Position numbers and translations under genes: made by a program. From contig JBEEKA010000276.1 in the NCBI GenBank assembly GCA_041168985.1, positions 1 to 13,730 of the forward strand: a stretch of 13,730 nucleotides of DNA, in the 5' to 3' direction. This document shows positions 6,838 to 13,711 of the stretch, one piece after another. Position 1 is the stretch's first letter, and every line of letters starts with the position of its first letter. The DNA is from ZC4RG30 sp041168985 (GTDB lineage Bacteria > Pseudomonadota > Gammaproteobacteria > Steroidobacterales > Steroidobacteraceae). The notes beneath the pieces are model-generated. The model ran no database searches. It was not told where the DNA came from and was given only the letters and a program-made list of their open reading frames with translations.

Positions 6838-6849
6838 CATTTGTAAATG
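6838..6849. promoter_or_regulatory. Palindrome between regulator and hydrolase, candidate operator
   Basis: CATTT (6838-6842) and AAATG (6845-6849) are perfect arms around GT, beginning 2 bp after the regulator stop codon and lying 5 bp upstream of a -35-like TTGACG (6855-6860). The expected -10 position (6878-6883, CTCCAT) is poor. The position would suit an operator for the adjacent Crp/Fnr-type protein. A second small palindrome, GAATG-ATC-CATTC (6259-6271), lies at the regulator's own start. Both are short and may be chance. Confidence 0.25.
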
Positions 6850-6920
6850 AGAGCTTGACGCTGGCACCTCATCATCGCTCCATCGACTCGTCGTTGGAAC
6901 TCGATGTGAAGGAAGCCTCA

Positions 6921-8162
6921 ATGAACCATTTCCCTCCCTCTCGCGCCCTTCCCCTGCTGCTTCCCCTCACGCTGGGTACCGCGGAAGTATTCGCGCAAGC
7001 TCCCGATGCCCCCGTATTCAAACCCGCACATGAGAGCGTCAAGGGCTGGTATCACCGACACGAGATCGATTCCTGGGTTGCAGCGGGTGCGGAAAGGAAT
7101 GTCATCGACGACGTTCTGAAGCGCGTGGGCGAAAGCAGGGGCGAACGGCGCGACTCGAACCTCGTCGACACGCAAATCGCAGACGGTCCGGGCAACTGGG
7201 CTTACGAGTGGGCCCAGGCAGGAGACGCGTCGATGGCCGCGGCGCGCAAGCAGGCCACGGCCGGGCATCGCGAGAAAGCGAAAGTGCTGTATCGAAGTGC
7301 GTTGGTGTATTTCACCACGGCTTCCTGGCCCCACCTCGGCCGGCCCGATGATCGTGCGGCCTTGGCAAAGGCACGCGAGGCCTATCTTGCGCTCGGAAAA
7401 TTGCTCCCCAATCCCATTGAACATCGCGAATTTGCAGTGGGTGGAGCCACGTCAAAAGGATTCCTGCATCTGCCGAAGGGCGCCGGGCCATTTCCCGTCG
7501 TCATCTATACCAGTGGTACCGACGTATCCAAGGAGCACAACCTCGACTTCTTCTTGAGGGAGCTCTCGCCGCGCGGGATCGCCATGTTCTCGGTTGACAT
7601 GCCCGGGCTGGGAGATTCCGCTGATCTCAACCTGCTTAACGGCAGTGATGCAGTCATCACGGCTGCCGCGACCTACCTTCGGAGAATTCCCGCCATTGAC
7701 GAGACCAAGGTCTATCTCGTCGGTAGCAGCGTAGGCGGAAACGCCGCTGTGCGCGCGTTCCTGACACAGGAGTTCGCCGGGGTGGTTTCGATGTGCGCAC
7801 CCCTGCATCGCCCATTCATGGCGCCGGCTCAGTCACTCGATGCGCTGCCAACGCTGACCACCGATGGCCTGAAGGCTCGAGTCGGCCTGCTGGGTTCATC
7901 CAACGATGAGTTGGCAAAAGTCCTGCCGAGGCTTTCGATACAAGCTCAAGGTCTGTACCGGCGCGAAGCTCCCGTCAAAACCCCCTTGCTCATCGTCACG
8001 ACAAACGCTGATCCTGTCGCGCCTGTGCAGGACCTCAAGCCGCTGCAGGACGCAGCTTCGAACAGTGAAACCCTGGTATTCAACGCCCCAGGGCATTGCC
8101 CTCCCCGTAGTGCAGGCCAAGCGGTGACGGGTCGCTGGATCGCGGATCAATTGGCTCGATGA
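6921..8162 (+). CDS. Secreted FrsA-like alpha/beta hydrolase (putative esterase)
   Basis: A 413-residue hydrolase probably exported to the periplasm: an N-terminal signal peptide (MNHFPPSRALPLLLPLTLGTAEVFAQA, cleavage likely near residue 27). A helical region (about 36-165) is followed by an alpha/beta-hydrolase domain (about 170-413). The nucleophile elbow is G-S-S-V-G-G (268-273) with Ser270; Asp364 in TTNADPVAP and His392 in APGHCP are good candidates for the triad. The order GPFPVVIYTSGTD, SPRGIAMFSVDMPGLGDS and ETKVYLVGSSVGGNAAVRA resembles FrsA/DUF1100 proteins, but with the serine elbow. The substrate is unknown. The start at 6921 has AAGGA 8 nt upstream; an upstream TTG at 6855 is less likely. 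It follows the Crp/Fnr regulator by 84 bp, is convergent with asmA, and its lower GC suggests acquisition by transfer. Confidence 0.85.
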   Translation: MNHFPPSRALPLLLPLTLGTAEVFAQAPDAPVFKPAHESVKGWYHRHEIDSWVAAGAERNVIDDVLKRVGESRGERRDSNLVDTQIADGPGNWAYEWAQAGDASMAAARKQATAGHREKAKVLYRSALVYFTTASWPHLGRPDDRAALAKAREAYLALGKLLPNPIEHREFAVGGATSKGFLHLPKGAGPFPVVIYTSGTDVSKEHNLDFFLRELSPRGIAMFSVDMPGLGDSADLNLLNGSDAVITAAATYLRRIPAIDETKVYLVGSSVGGNAAVRAFLTQEFAGVVSMCAPLHRPFMAPAQSLDALPTLTTDGLKARVGLLGSSNDELAKVLPRLSIQAQGLYRREAPVKTPLLIVTTNADPVAPVQDLKPLQDAASNSETLVFNAPGHCPPRSAGQAVTGRWIADQLAR

Positions 8163-8216
8163 CTTGTTGCCGCCGGAGGTGTTCACGATGGCAAACCGAA
8201 AGACCGCATCGCCGTC

Positions 8217-10472
8217 TCAGCGCCCGAACAGACCCTTCAGCACGCCCTGTACCTTCTCCTGGGCCTTTTCCTTCAGCTCATCCTTCCGCTTGTCGACTTC
8301 CTTCTGCAGGCGGGCCTTGGCCATGCCGGCGAAGTCCGGCCGCACCTTCGGATCCTCGAAACTGCCGCTGACCTTCACGGGAATGGTCGCCAGCGTGTAC
8401 TGCGACAGGGCCGCCTCTTCCGCAGCCGGCGATTTCAGGATGGTGACCTCCAGCGCGTAATCGAGCGCCTGCGTCACGAGGTTCGTACTGCCCTGGCCAG
8501 TGACGCGCAGCTGCTGCGAAACGATGGCCAGGTCCTTCGTCATGGCCACGCCCTCGACGATATCGGCCGAGGCCTTGAAGGTCTCGAAGGTCGTGCGCTT
8601 CGTGTTGGGCGTCGCGGAAAGGCTGCGCTGCTGAAGCAGCGACTGGGCCTGAGCGATGCCGTACCAGAGGTCCACGCCTTCCACGGCGCCGCCGGTCAGA
8701 TTCGCGCTGGCCGTTCCCCGCAGCGTTTTCATCAATGCATCGCCGCCGCTGCCCTGCGCGGTGACGTTCATGGCGATCGTGCCACGCCCCGATAACCGCT
8801 TTGTCTTCGCGAACTCGTTCAACAGCGCGGCGACGTCGATGCCATTCAGGCTGTGGTCGAGTGCCATCACGGGCGTCGCGGACCGGGCGTCCATGCGGAC
8901 CGTGCCGGCATACTGCCCGTCATACAGCCTGGCCTTGATCGGCGAGAGCAGCGTCAGCCCGTCGCGTGCGTCCACGCCCAGCTGCACCGCCGTCAGCGTC
9001 ACACCCGACACCTTCAGGCTGCCGACCGACATCGAGCCCTTCGCGTGAAGCGTCTTGAGTGTGGCGACAGGCAGTTCGAAGGGTGCCTTCTTGCTCGTGT
9101 CCGCGGTGGTCGACGGCGGGAGATAGCGGTCCACATCGATCCGGTCGATGTTCAGGTCGAAGGTTTTCGCGCCGCTGGCGGTATCCAGACCGAGCCGACC
9201 CTGCATGCGCGTGTCGTCGAGTCGCAGGTCGAGCCCGTCCGCCTGCAGCCGTCCCCCGCCGTATGCATAGCGGCCGGACAGGGCGAAGCGGGACAGGACC
9301 TTCTCGTCGCGGGTGACCGGAGGCGTCAGCCCGAACTGCGTCATCAGACCGCGCAACGCGACGGGCTTCAGGGTCACACTGCCCCAAACGGCCGGCGCGT
9401 CGGGCAGCCCTTCACCGGCGATACGACCGGACAGTTCAGCAGCCCCCAGCTTTGCCGTGAAAGCGGTGTCCTTGAGCTTCCCGCCGGCGAGATCCAGTTC
9501 GAGCGCCGGCGATCCGAAGGACCAGGCCAGCGGTGACGCTCCGGTCCCGGTCTGCCCTTCGAGGGCGAGGTCCGTGAAGCGGTAACGCTTGTCCTTCAGG
9601 TCGACCGCATAGGCCAGGCGGCCCCCCAGCCTGGAAGGCAGGCTTTCCGGAGGCTTCGCGCCGAGCTGTTGCATCCAGTCGCGCAGGGCAAGCGGTTCCA
9701 CGTGCAGCTGACCCTCGAAGGAAGGTGCATCCAGAAACTGCCGGCCCGACAGCTCCCCCGACAGCTTCGCGAGGCCAAGCTGGGCTTCGAAGCGGGTTTT
9801 CGCGAGCTGCTGCGTGGCGCGGTCCAGGTCCAGCGCGGACGCCTTGAACAGCCAGGGCAGCGGGGCCGGTGCGCCTTTTGGCTGCAGTTCCCCCTTCAGT
9901 ACCAGGGATTCGAGACGGTGGTGCGCGCCCAGTGACAGCCGGCCGACGTCGACGTCCAGCCGGTCGATGACCGTGCCATCGATCTGCACCCGGCTGTTCG
10001 TGATGCGCAGGCCCTCGAGGTCCGTCGATCCGGGGCCCGCTTCAGCGCGGGTCTCGTTGTCGCTCCCTTCCTTCTGCCCGAAGTCCTCCCAGTTACCCTT
10101 GCCGTCGCCGTTACGCTCGAGCCGGAGATCCAGGCCATCGATTTCGATACGGCCGACTTCCAGCTCCTTGCGAAGCAGGGGCATGACCGCCACGCGCAGC
10201 GCGACCCGATGCACCGTCGCGAAAGGGGCATCCCCGAAGCCTTCCGGGTTGCCGAGGCTGGCATCCTCCACCGACAGCGCGAGCTGCGGGAAGAGCTTCA
10301 GCTCGATGTTGCCGCGGACCGTGAACCGGCGCCCCGTGGCCGCCTCGCCGGCGGCGGCGATCCGGTCCTTGAAGTCGTTCGGGTCGACGAGGACCAGCAC
10401 CGCCACGGCGGCGAGGGCCACCAGGGCGACGAGCCCCCCGATGATGAAGCCCAGGAGCTTGAAGGCACGCAT
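8217..10472 (-). CDS. AsmA-family envelope protein
   Basis: AsmA-family proteins are inner-membrane-anchored, largely periplasmic proteins linked to outer-membrane assembly and lipid transport. The 751 residues begin MRAFKLLGFIIGGLVALVALAAVAVLVLVDPNDFKDRIAAAGEAATGRRFTVRGNIELKLFPQLALSVEDASLGNPEGF, an N-terminal membrane helix (about 7-29) followed by the classic AsmA N-terminal domain. The middle consists of long beta-rich, repetitive segments (for example LSGELSGRQFLDAPSFEGQLHVEPLALRDWM and LSGRIAGEGLPDAPAVWGSVTLKPVALRGLM). The C-terminal AsmA domain has ALLNEFAKTKRLSGRGTIAMNVTAQG and LRGTASANLTGGAVEGVDL. The tail is a charged, probably coiled-coil helix (about 720-748). It is longer than E. 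coli AsmA (about 617). ATG 10472 has GAGG 6 nt upstream. It is divergent from the DUF502 gene (53 bp) and convergent with the hydrolase. Confidence 0.92.
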   Translation of the reverse strand: MRAFKLLGFIIGGLVALVALAAVAVLVLVDPNDFKDRIAAAGEAATGRRFTVRGNIELKLFPQLALSVEDASLGNPEGFGDAPFATVHRVALRVAVMPLLRKELEVGRIEIDGLDLRLERNGDGKGNWEDFGQKEGSDNETRAEAGPGSTDLEGLRITNSRVQIDGTVIDRLDVDVGRLSLGAHHRLESLVLKGELQPKGAPAPLPWLFKASALDLDRATQQLAKTRFEAQLGLAKLSGELSGRQFLDAPSFEGQLHVEPLALRDWMQQLGAKPPESLPSRLGGRLAYAVDLKDKRYRFTDLALEGQTGTGASPLAWSFGSPALELDLAGGKLKDTAFTAKLGAAELSGRIAGEGLPDAPAVWGSVTLKPVALRGLMTQFGLTPPVTRDEKVLSRFALSGRYAYGGGRLQADGLDLRLDDTRMQGRLGLDTASGAKTFDLNIDRIDVDRYLPPSTTADTSKKAPFELPVATLKTLHAKGSMSVGSLKVSGVTLTAVQLGVDARDGLTLLSPIKARLYDGQYAGTVRMDARSATPVMALDHSLNGIDVAALLNEFAKTKRLSGRGTIAMNVTAQGSGGDALMKTLRGTASANLTGGAVEGVDLWYGIAQAQSLLQQRSLSATPNTKRTTFETFKASADIVEGVAMTKDLAIVSQQLRVTGQGSTNLVTQALDYALEVTILKSPAAEEAALSQYTLATIPVKVSGSFEDPKVRPDFAGMAKARLQKEVDKRKDELKEKAQEKVQGVLKGLFGR

Positions 10473-10510
10473 GGGAACCTCGCGACAGGAAGTGCACCGC
10501 CTGATGGTCG

Positions 10511-10516
10511 TAGAAT
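10511..10516 (+). promoter_or_regulatory. Probable -10 element of the DUF502 gene
   Basis: TAGAAT (10511-10516) matches TATAAT at five of six positions and ends 9 nt before the ATG at 10526. The predicted transcription start falls within a few bases of the ATG, so the message would be leaderless or nearly so. The -35 is not clear. It lies in the 53-bp divergent gap with asmA. Confidence 0.5.
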
Positions 10517-10525
10517 CCGGGGACC

Positions 10526-11104
10526 ATGTTCAAGCATCCCGGACGCATCCTCCTGAAGGGCGTCGTCACCATCCTGCCGATCGGGCTGACGCTCTATCTC
10601 GTCTACTGGCTCGGCGTGACGCTGGAATCGGTCCTGTCGGGCCCGCTGCACTGGTTCATCGACCCGGACCACTACATCCCCGGCATGGGCCTTGTCGCCG
10701 GCTTCGTCGTGCTCTTCGTCCTCGGCCTGCTGGTGAATGCCTATGTCGTCGGCCGCGTGCTGCGATTCGGCGAACAGCTGGTGCTGAAGGTGCCGATCGT
10801 GCGGACGGTCTACACGGCCTTCCGCGACGTCGCGAAACTCATGCAGTCCGATGGCAAGCGCGAACTCGAGCGCGTGGTGGTGGTTCGCTTCGGCGAAGCG
10901 CGGCTGATCGGTTTCGTCACCCAGGAAAACGCGTCGCTGCCCGGCATCGAGGCCGCACAGGATCTCGTCGCGGTGTACCTGCCGATGAGTTACCAGATCG
11001 GCGGGTACACAGCCTATCTGCCGCGCGACCGGATCGAGCCGACGGACCTCACCGTCGAAGCGGCAATGCGCATCGTGCTCACCGGCGGGCTGCAGGGCCG
11101 ATAG
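10526..11104 (+). CDS. DUF502 family membrane protein
   Basis: This is an inner-membrane protein of unknown function; the DUF502 family is widespread in bacteria and plant organelles. The 192 residues show two hydrophobic segments (about 9-32, LLKGVVTILPIGLTLYLVYWLGVTL; and about 53-77, GMGLVAGFVVLFVLGLLVNAYVVG). The family-typical stretch EQLVLKVPIVRTVYTAFRDVAKLM follows, then a soluble beta-rich domain with VVVVRFGEARLIGFVTQE, DLVAVYLPMSYQIGGYTAYLPRDRIEPTDLTVEAAMRIVLTGG. Length matches the family. It is divergent from asmA. Its stop codon lies inside a perfect hairpin shared with the convergent serine hydrolase gene. No ribosome binding site of note. Confidence 0.9.
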   Translation: MFKHPGRILLKGVVTILPIGLTLYLVYWLGVTLESVLSGPLHWFIDPDHYIPGMGLVAGFVVLFVLGLLVNAYVVGRVLRFGEQLVLKVPIVRTVYTAFRDVAKLMQSDGKRELERVVVVRFGEARLIGFVTQENASLPGIEAAQDLVAVYLPMSYQIGGYTAYLPRDRIEPTDLTVEAAMRIVLTGGLQGR

Positions 11105-11113
11105 GCCCTGCAG
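11090..11113. terminator. Perfect 10-bp hairpin between convergent genes (bidirectional terminator-like)
   Basis: CTGCAGGGCC (11090-11099) and GGCCCTGCAG (11104-11113) are exact reverse complements around the tetraloop GATA. The hairpin starts inside the DUF502 gene and covers its stop codon. The serine hydrolase gene ends at 11125 on the other strand, so one structure could mark both 3' ends. There is no T tract on either side, so it may be a rho-independent-like pause or an mRNA-stabilising stem. Confidence 0.55.
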
Positions 11114-11124
11114 ACTACGTCAAC

Positions 11125-12360
11125 TCAGCGCGGCGTCCAGGCCGAGGCCGCCGCCGCGAACGCCGCGGTCTCTTCATCAAGCGCGCTGTTGTCGCCCGGC
11201 GGGAAGTAGCTGAGCTTCACGACCACCGTCCGCGTCGCCGGATCGATCCAGATGTACTGCCCCTGCAGGCCGATCGCCGCGAAGGCGTCGCTGTTCGCAT
11301 AGGTCCACCACTGCAGGCCGTAACCGCCGCGCCGCGCATCTTCAGGTCCGAAGGGCCGCGTGGACTGGCGGATCCAGTCGGCGGACACGATGCGCTTGCC
11401 GTTCGCGACGCCACCGTCCAGCACCATCTGGCCCACGCGCGCGAAATCGCGCAGCGTCGCGTTGAAGCCCGCTCCGCTGAATTCGCGGCCCGTGCCCGGC
11501 GCGCCATCCATGATGTAGAAGCCGTCGGCTTCCGCACCGAGCGGTTCCCAGAGGCAGTGCGCCGTGTAGGCTGCGACGCTGCCCGCCGTGGCCCGTTCCA
11601 CGAGCCAGCCCAGAACGGCCGTGTCGATCGTCTTGTATTCGAACACCGTACCGGACGCATGCTTTCGCGGCAGCACCCGCGCCACGTCGGCAAAGCGCGT
11701 CTGGTTCTTCACCAGCGAGCTGATGTGGTTGCCCGCCGCACGGCCCGGATTCGCGAAGTCGTAACGCTCTTCGTATTCCACGCCCGAGCGCATCTCCATC
11801 ACGTGGCGGATCGACACGCCCTCGTAGCCACCCCCCATCAGTTCGGGGATGTACTTCGAGATCGGCGCATCCAGCGAATCGATCCTGCCTTCGGCCAGCG
11901 CACAGCCGATCAGGATCGACGTCACCGACTTCGTCATGGACCACGCGATGAAGCGCGAGGACGCGTCCGAGCCGTTGCGATATGTCTCGCTGACGATGCG
12001 GCCATCCTTCATGACGAGCAGCGCGTTGGTGTAGGTGCGTTCCAGGAACTGCTCAGGCGTGTAGGACTTGCCGTGGAAGCTGTAATGGAAATCGAGCGGG
12101 TGGTCCGACTGCGGCAGCTGCCACACGGACCCGCTGCGCGGCACGACCCGCGTCGTGAACAGGCGGTCCATGCTGCGGAACGTGAAGCTCGCGAGGTCGC
12201 CGTCATTCATGTGCCAGCGCGCGATCTGCAGCGCGATCGGTACATCCGAGGGCGTGCCGCCGGCCAGCGGGCCGGGGAGAGTCTGCTGGGCGAGGGCCAG
12301 GGGTGCGGCAGCGGCAAGGCCCAGGAAAAGCGCTGCAACGTGCGGACGTATTGATGACAT
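11125..12360 (-). CDS. Exported serine hydrolase of the beta-lactamase fold (class C / EstB type)
   Basis: This is a probable periplasmic serine hydrolase of the beta-lactamase superfamily (PF00144), more like EstB esterases and 6-aminohexanoate-dimer hydrolases than true beta-lactamases. The 411 residues begin with a signal peptide (MSSIRPHVAALFLGLAAAAPLALAQQ). The active-site SxxK motif is S-M-T-K (141-144) in RFIAWSMTKSVTSILIG; the tyrosine is likely Tyr242 in FEYKTIDTAVLGWLVE. The C-terminal GLQGQYIWIDPATRTVVVKLSYFP replaces the KTG motif. Also family-like are RHVMEMRSGVEYEERYDF and GFNATLRDFARVGQMVLDGG. The substrate is unknown. ATG 12360 has AGGGAG 7 nt upstream; the frame is open further upstream but there it overlaps the divergent gene. 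Its promoter region is shared with that gene. Confidence 0.9.
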   Translation of the reverse strand: MSSIRPHVAALFLGLAAAAPLALAQQTLPGPLAGGTPSDVPIALQIARWHMNDGDLASFTFRSMDRLFTTRVVPRSGSVWQLPQSDHPLDFHYSFHGKSYTPEQFLERTYTNALLVMKDGRIVSETYRNGSDASSRFIAWSMTKSVTSILIGCALAEGRIDSLDAPISKYIPELMGGGYEGVSIRHVMEMRSGVEYEERYDFANPGRAAGNHISSLVKNQTRFADVARVLPRKHASGTVFEYKTIDTAVLGWLVERATAGSVAAYTAHCLWEPLGAEADGFYIMDGAPGTGREFSGAGFNATLRDFARVGQMVLDGGVANGKRIVSADWIRQSTRPFGPEDARRGGYGLQWWTYANSDAFAAIGLQGQYIWIDPATRTVVVKLSYFPPGDNSALDEETAAFAAAASAWTPR

Positions 12361-12386
12361 GGACAACTCCCTGATGCGATTACAAC

Positions 12387-12393
12387 GATAATA
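12387..12393. promoter_or_regulatory. Overlapping divergent -10 elements
   Basis: The 7-bp sequence GATAATA serves both strands: GATAAT (12387-12392) ends 7 nt before the plus-strand ATG at 12400, while the reverse complement reads TATTAT (12393 down to 12388), followed 27 bp later by the minus-strand ATG at 12360. The intergenic gap is only 39 bp, so two promoters must overlap. -35 boxes are poor on both strands. Confidence 0.4.
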
Positions 12394-12399
12394 GCGGCC

Positions 12400-13158
12400 A
12401 TGAACACCCCCGACGCCCCCGCCCGACCGAAGAAGCCCCGCTACGCCGTGACGGTGAAGTCCGTCACCGACATCACGCCGCGCATGCGGCGCGTCGTCTT
12501 CACGGGCGAAACGCTGGGCAACTTCGAGTGGTCCGGCCCTGCCTCGCACATCAAGCTGATCCTTGGCGATGCTGCGCCGGACACCAGACCGCTCATGCGC
12601 ACTTACACGCCGCGTCGCTTTGACGCCGCGGCCGGCGAACTCACGGTGGACATCGTCCTGCATGGCGAAGGTCCAGCCGCTACCTGGGCGGCACAGGCCG
12701 CGCCGGGTCAGACGCTGAACATCGGCGGACCGGGACGTGCGTATTCGGTGGATGGCAACGCCACCCACTGGGTGCTGGCCGGCGACGACACCGCCATTCC
12801 CGCGCTGGCCACGATTCTGGAAAACCTGCCGGCCACCGCGACGGCCGATGTGTACCTCGAGTTGCCGGCTCTGGAAGAAGCCGCGGCGCTGAATGTCACC
12901 CACCCGGGCGCACGGTTGCACCGTCTGCTTCGGGCCGATGGGGGTGCGGAACCGGGCTCCTTGCTGGAAGCCGCCATCCGTGGGGCGACGCTGCCCGACG
13001 GTGCGCGCCTCTATGTCGCCTGCGAGGCCGGCGCCATCCGGCGCATCCGTCGGCACCTGCTGCAGGAGCGTGGGCTGCCGCCGACGCAGATCGTCACGCG
13101 CGGGTACTGGAAGCTCGGCGAGACCGATCATCCGGACCGGGATTACGGCGAGGATTGA
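12400..13158 (+). CDS. Siderophore-interacting protein (NADPH-dependent ferric siderophore reductase)
   Basis: A 252-residue flavoprotein of the SIP/ViuB/YqjH family, which reduces ferric-siderophore complexes in the cytoplasm to release Fe(II). The N-terminal FAD-binding domain has TPRMRRVVFTGETL, the flavin-binding RTYTPRR (67-73) and DIVLHGEGPAATWA. The C-terminal NAD(P)H domain has HWVLAGDDTAIPALATIL (about 123-140), and the protein ends with the family tail GYWKLGETDHPDRDYGED. The ATG at 12400 has only a -10-like GATAAT 7 nt upstream and no Shine-Dalgarno, so a leaderless mRNA is plausible. No Fur box was recognised in the 39-bp gap and no siderophore transporter lies nearby. Its stop codon is 4 bp from the convergent higA stop. 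Intact. Confidence 0.93.
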   Translation: MNTPDAPARPKKPRYAVTVKSVTDITPRMRRVVFTGETLGNFEWSGPASHIKLILGDAAPDTRPLMRTYTPRRFDAAAGELTVDIVLHGEGPAATWAAQAAPGQTLNIGGPGRAYSVDGNATHWVLAGDDTAIPALATILENLPATATADVYLELPALEEAAALNVTHPGARLHRLLRADGGAEPGSLLEAAIRGATLPDGARLYVACEAGAIRRIRRHLLQERGLPPTQIVTRGYWKLGETDHPDRDYGED

Positions 13159-13162
13159 GGCG

Positions 13163-13456
13163 TCAGGCTGCCGACAGCTTGAGCGCGCGCACGGTGCTCA
13201 AGTCCACCCGCTGACGGGCTGTCCACAAATCGAAATTCTGTTGCAGGGCCAGCCAGCTTTCGGGTGTACGGCCAAGGCACTTCGAAAGCCTCAAGGCCAT
13301 TTCCGGACTGATGCCACTGCGGCCCGTGAGGATCCGGTTCAGCGTAGACGCGGATACGTCCAGCCTTGAAGCGAGTTCGCGTCCGCTGATGCCATGCGGC
13401 TCCAGATACGCCGCCGTGATGAACTCACCGGGATGTGGCGGGTTGTGCATGACCAT
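13163..13456 (-). CDS. higA: HigA-type antitoxin, XRE-family DNA-binding protein
   Basis: The antitoxin of a type II HigBA system; it normally binds the HigB toxin and represses the operon. The 97 residues begin MVMHNPPHPGEFI, the standard opening of the HigA/VapI group. They carry a helix-turn-helix (about 24-50, SGRELASRLDVSASTLNRILTGRSGISPEMALRLSKCLG) and end with the typical PESWLALQQNFDLW. The ATG at 13456 overlaps the higB stop by one base (TGATG), so the usual toxin-first order and coupling are kept. ATG 13450 two codons later is an alternative; a longer version starting at 13486 would run into higB. It is convergent with the siderophore-interacting gene. It looks functional although the toxin is broken. 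Confidence 0.93.
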   Translation of the reverse strand: MVMHNPPHPGEFITAAYLEPHGISGRELASRLDVSASTLNRILTGRSGISPEMALRLSKCLGRTPESWLALQQNFDLWTARQRVDLSTVRALKLSAA

Positions 13457-13699
13457 CAGTGGTAGTCCTCGTAGTCGAGTACGCAAGCCTTGCCGTTGCT
13501 GAATTCAAACGACAGGCGCCAGCGCGCCGCGCAGGCGATGAAGGCGGAATCCCGCGACATCCATGTCTGCGACAGTCTGTGCCGTATCCAGCGCAGCCAG
13601 CAGCATCCGCAGCCGCGAGGCGTGCTTCGGCTGGATGCCCGCAACGCTTCCGGACAGGTAGAAGCGTTGAAGACCCTTGTGCCGGAACGACACGATCAC
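13456..13699 (-). pseudogene. higB: HigB-type toxin, frameshifted by an internal deletion
   Basis: This is the mRNA interferase (RelE superfamily) partner of HigA, here broken. From GTG 13699 one frame reads VIVSFRHKGLQRFYLSGSVAGIQPKHASRLRMLLAALDTAQTVADMDVAGFRLHRLRGALA (initiating Met for V) and then stops at 13505. A second frame encodes the normal C-terminus RWRLSFEFSNGKACVLDYEDYH and stops at 13456. Intact HigB toxins are about 92 residues, with a W-S-V/I-W-V-N-G-N-type strand between the two; that strand is missing. The span is 244 nt, about 35 short of the usual 279, which explains both loss and frameshift. The stop codon overlaps higA by one base. It could be a sequencing error, but a simple indel would not remove that strand. 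Confidence 0.85.
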
Positions 13700-13705
13700 G
13701 GCAGA

Positions 13706-13711
13706 AGCTTA
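13706..13711 (-). promoter_or_regulatory. Possible -10 element of higBA
   Basis: On the minus strand TAAGCT (13711 down to 13706) ends 6 nt before the higB GTG at 13699. This fits the TAnnnT pattern and the near-leaderless arrangement seen at mnmE and the DUF502 gene. Just upstream, a direct repeat GCGTGT (13712-13717 and 13719-13724) could be part of a HigA operator. The window ends too soon to see a -35. Confidence 0.3.

Noticed and set aside
9814..12354. Long plus-strand open frame (846 codons) spanning asmA, the DUF502 gene and the serine hydrolase gene
   Set aside because: It runs antisense to asmA and the serine hydrolase and out of frame with the DUF502 gene, all well supported. The translation is Arg/Ser/Pro-rich shadow sequence without domains.
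11125..12360. Antibiotic-resistance class C beta-lactamase (AmpC)
   Set aside because: The SxxK motif is present, but the usual Y-A-N and K-T-G motifs are replaced by Y-K-T and GLQGQ, which points to EstB or amidase-type hydrolases. Resistance cannot be claimed.
13456..13699. Programmed frameshift making a full-length HigB
   Set aside because: There is no slippery sequence at the joint, and a shift would not restore the missing beta strand of about 12 residues.
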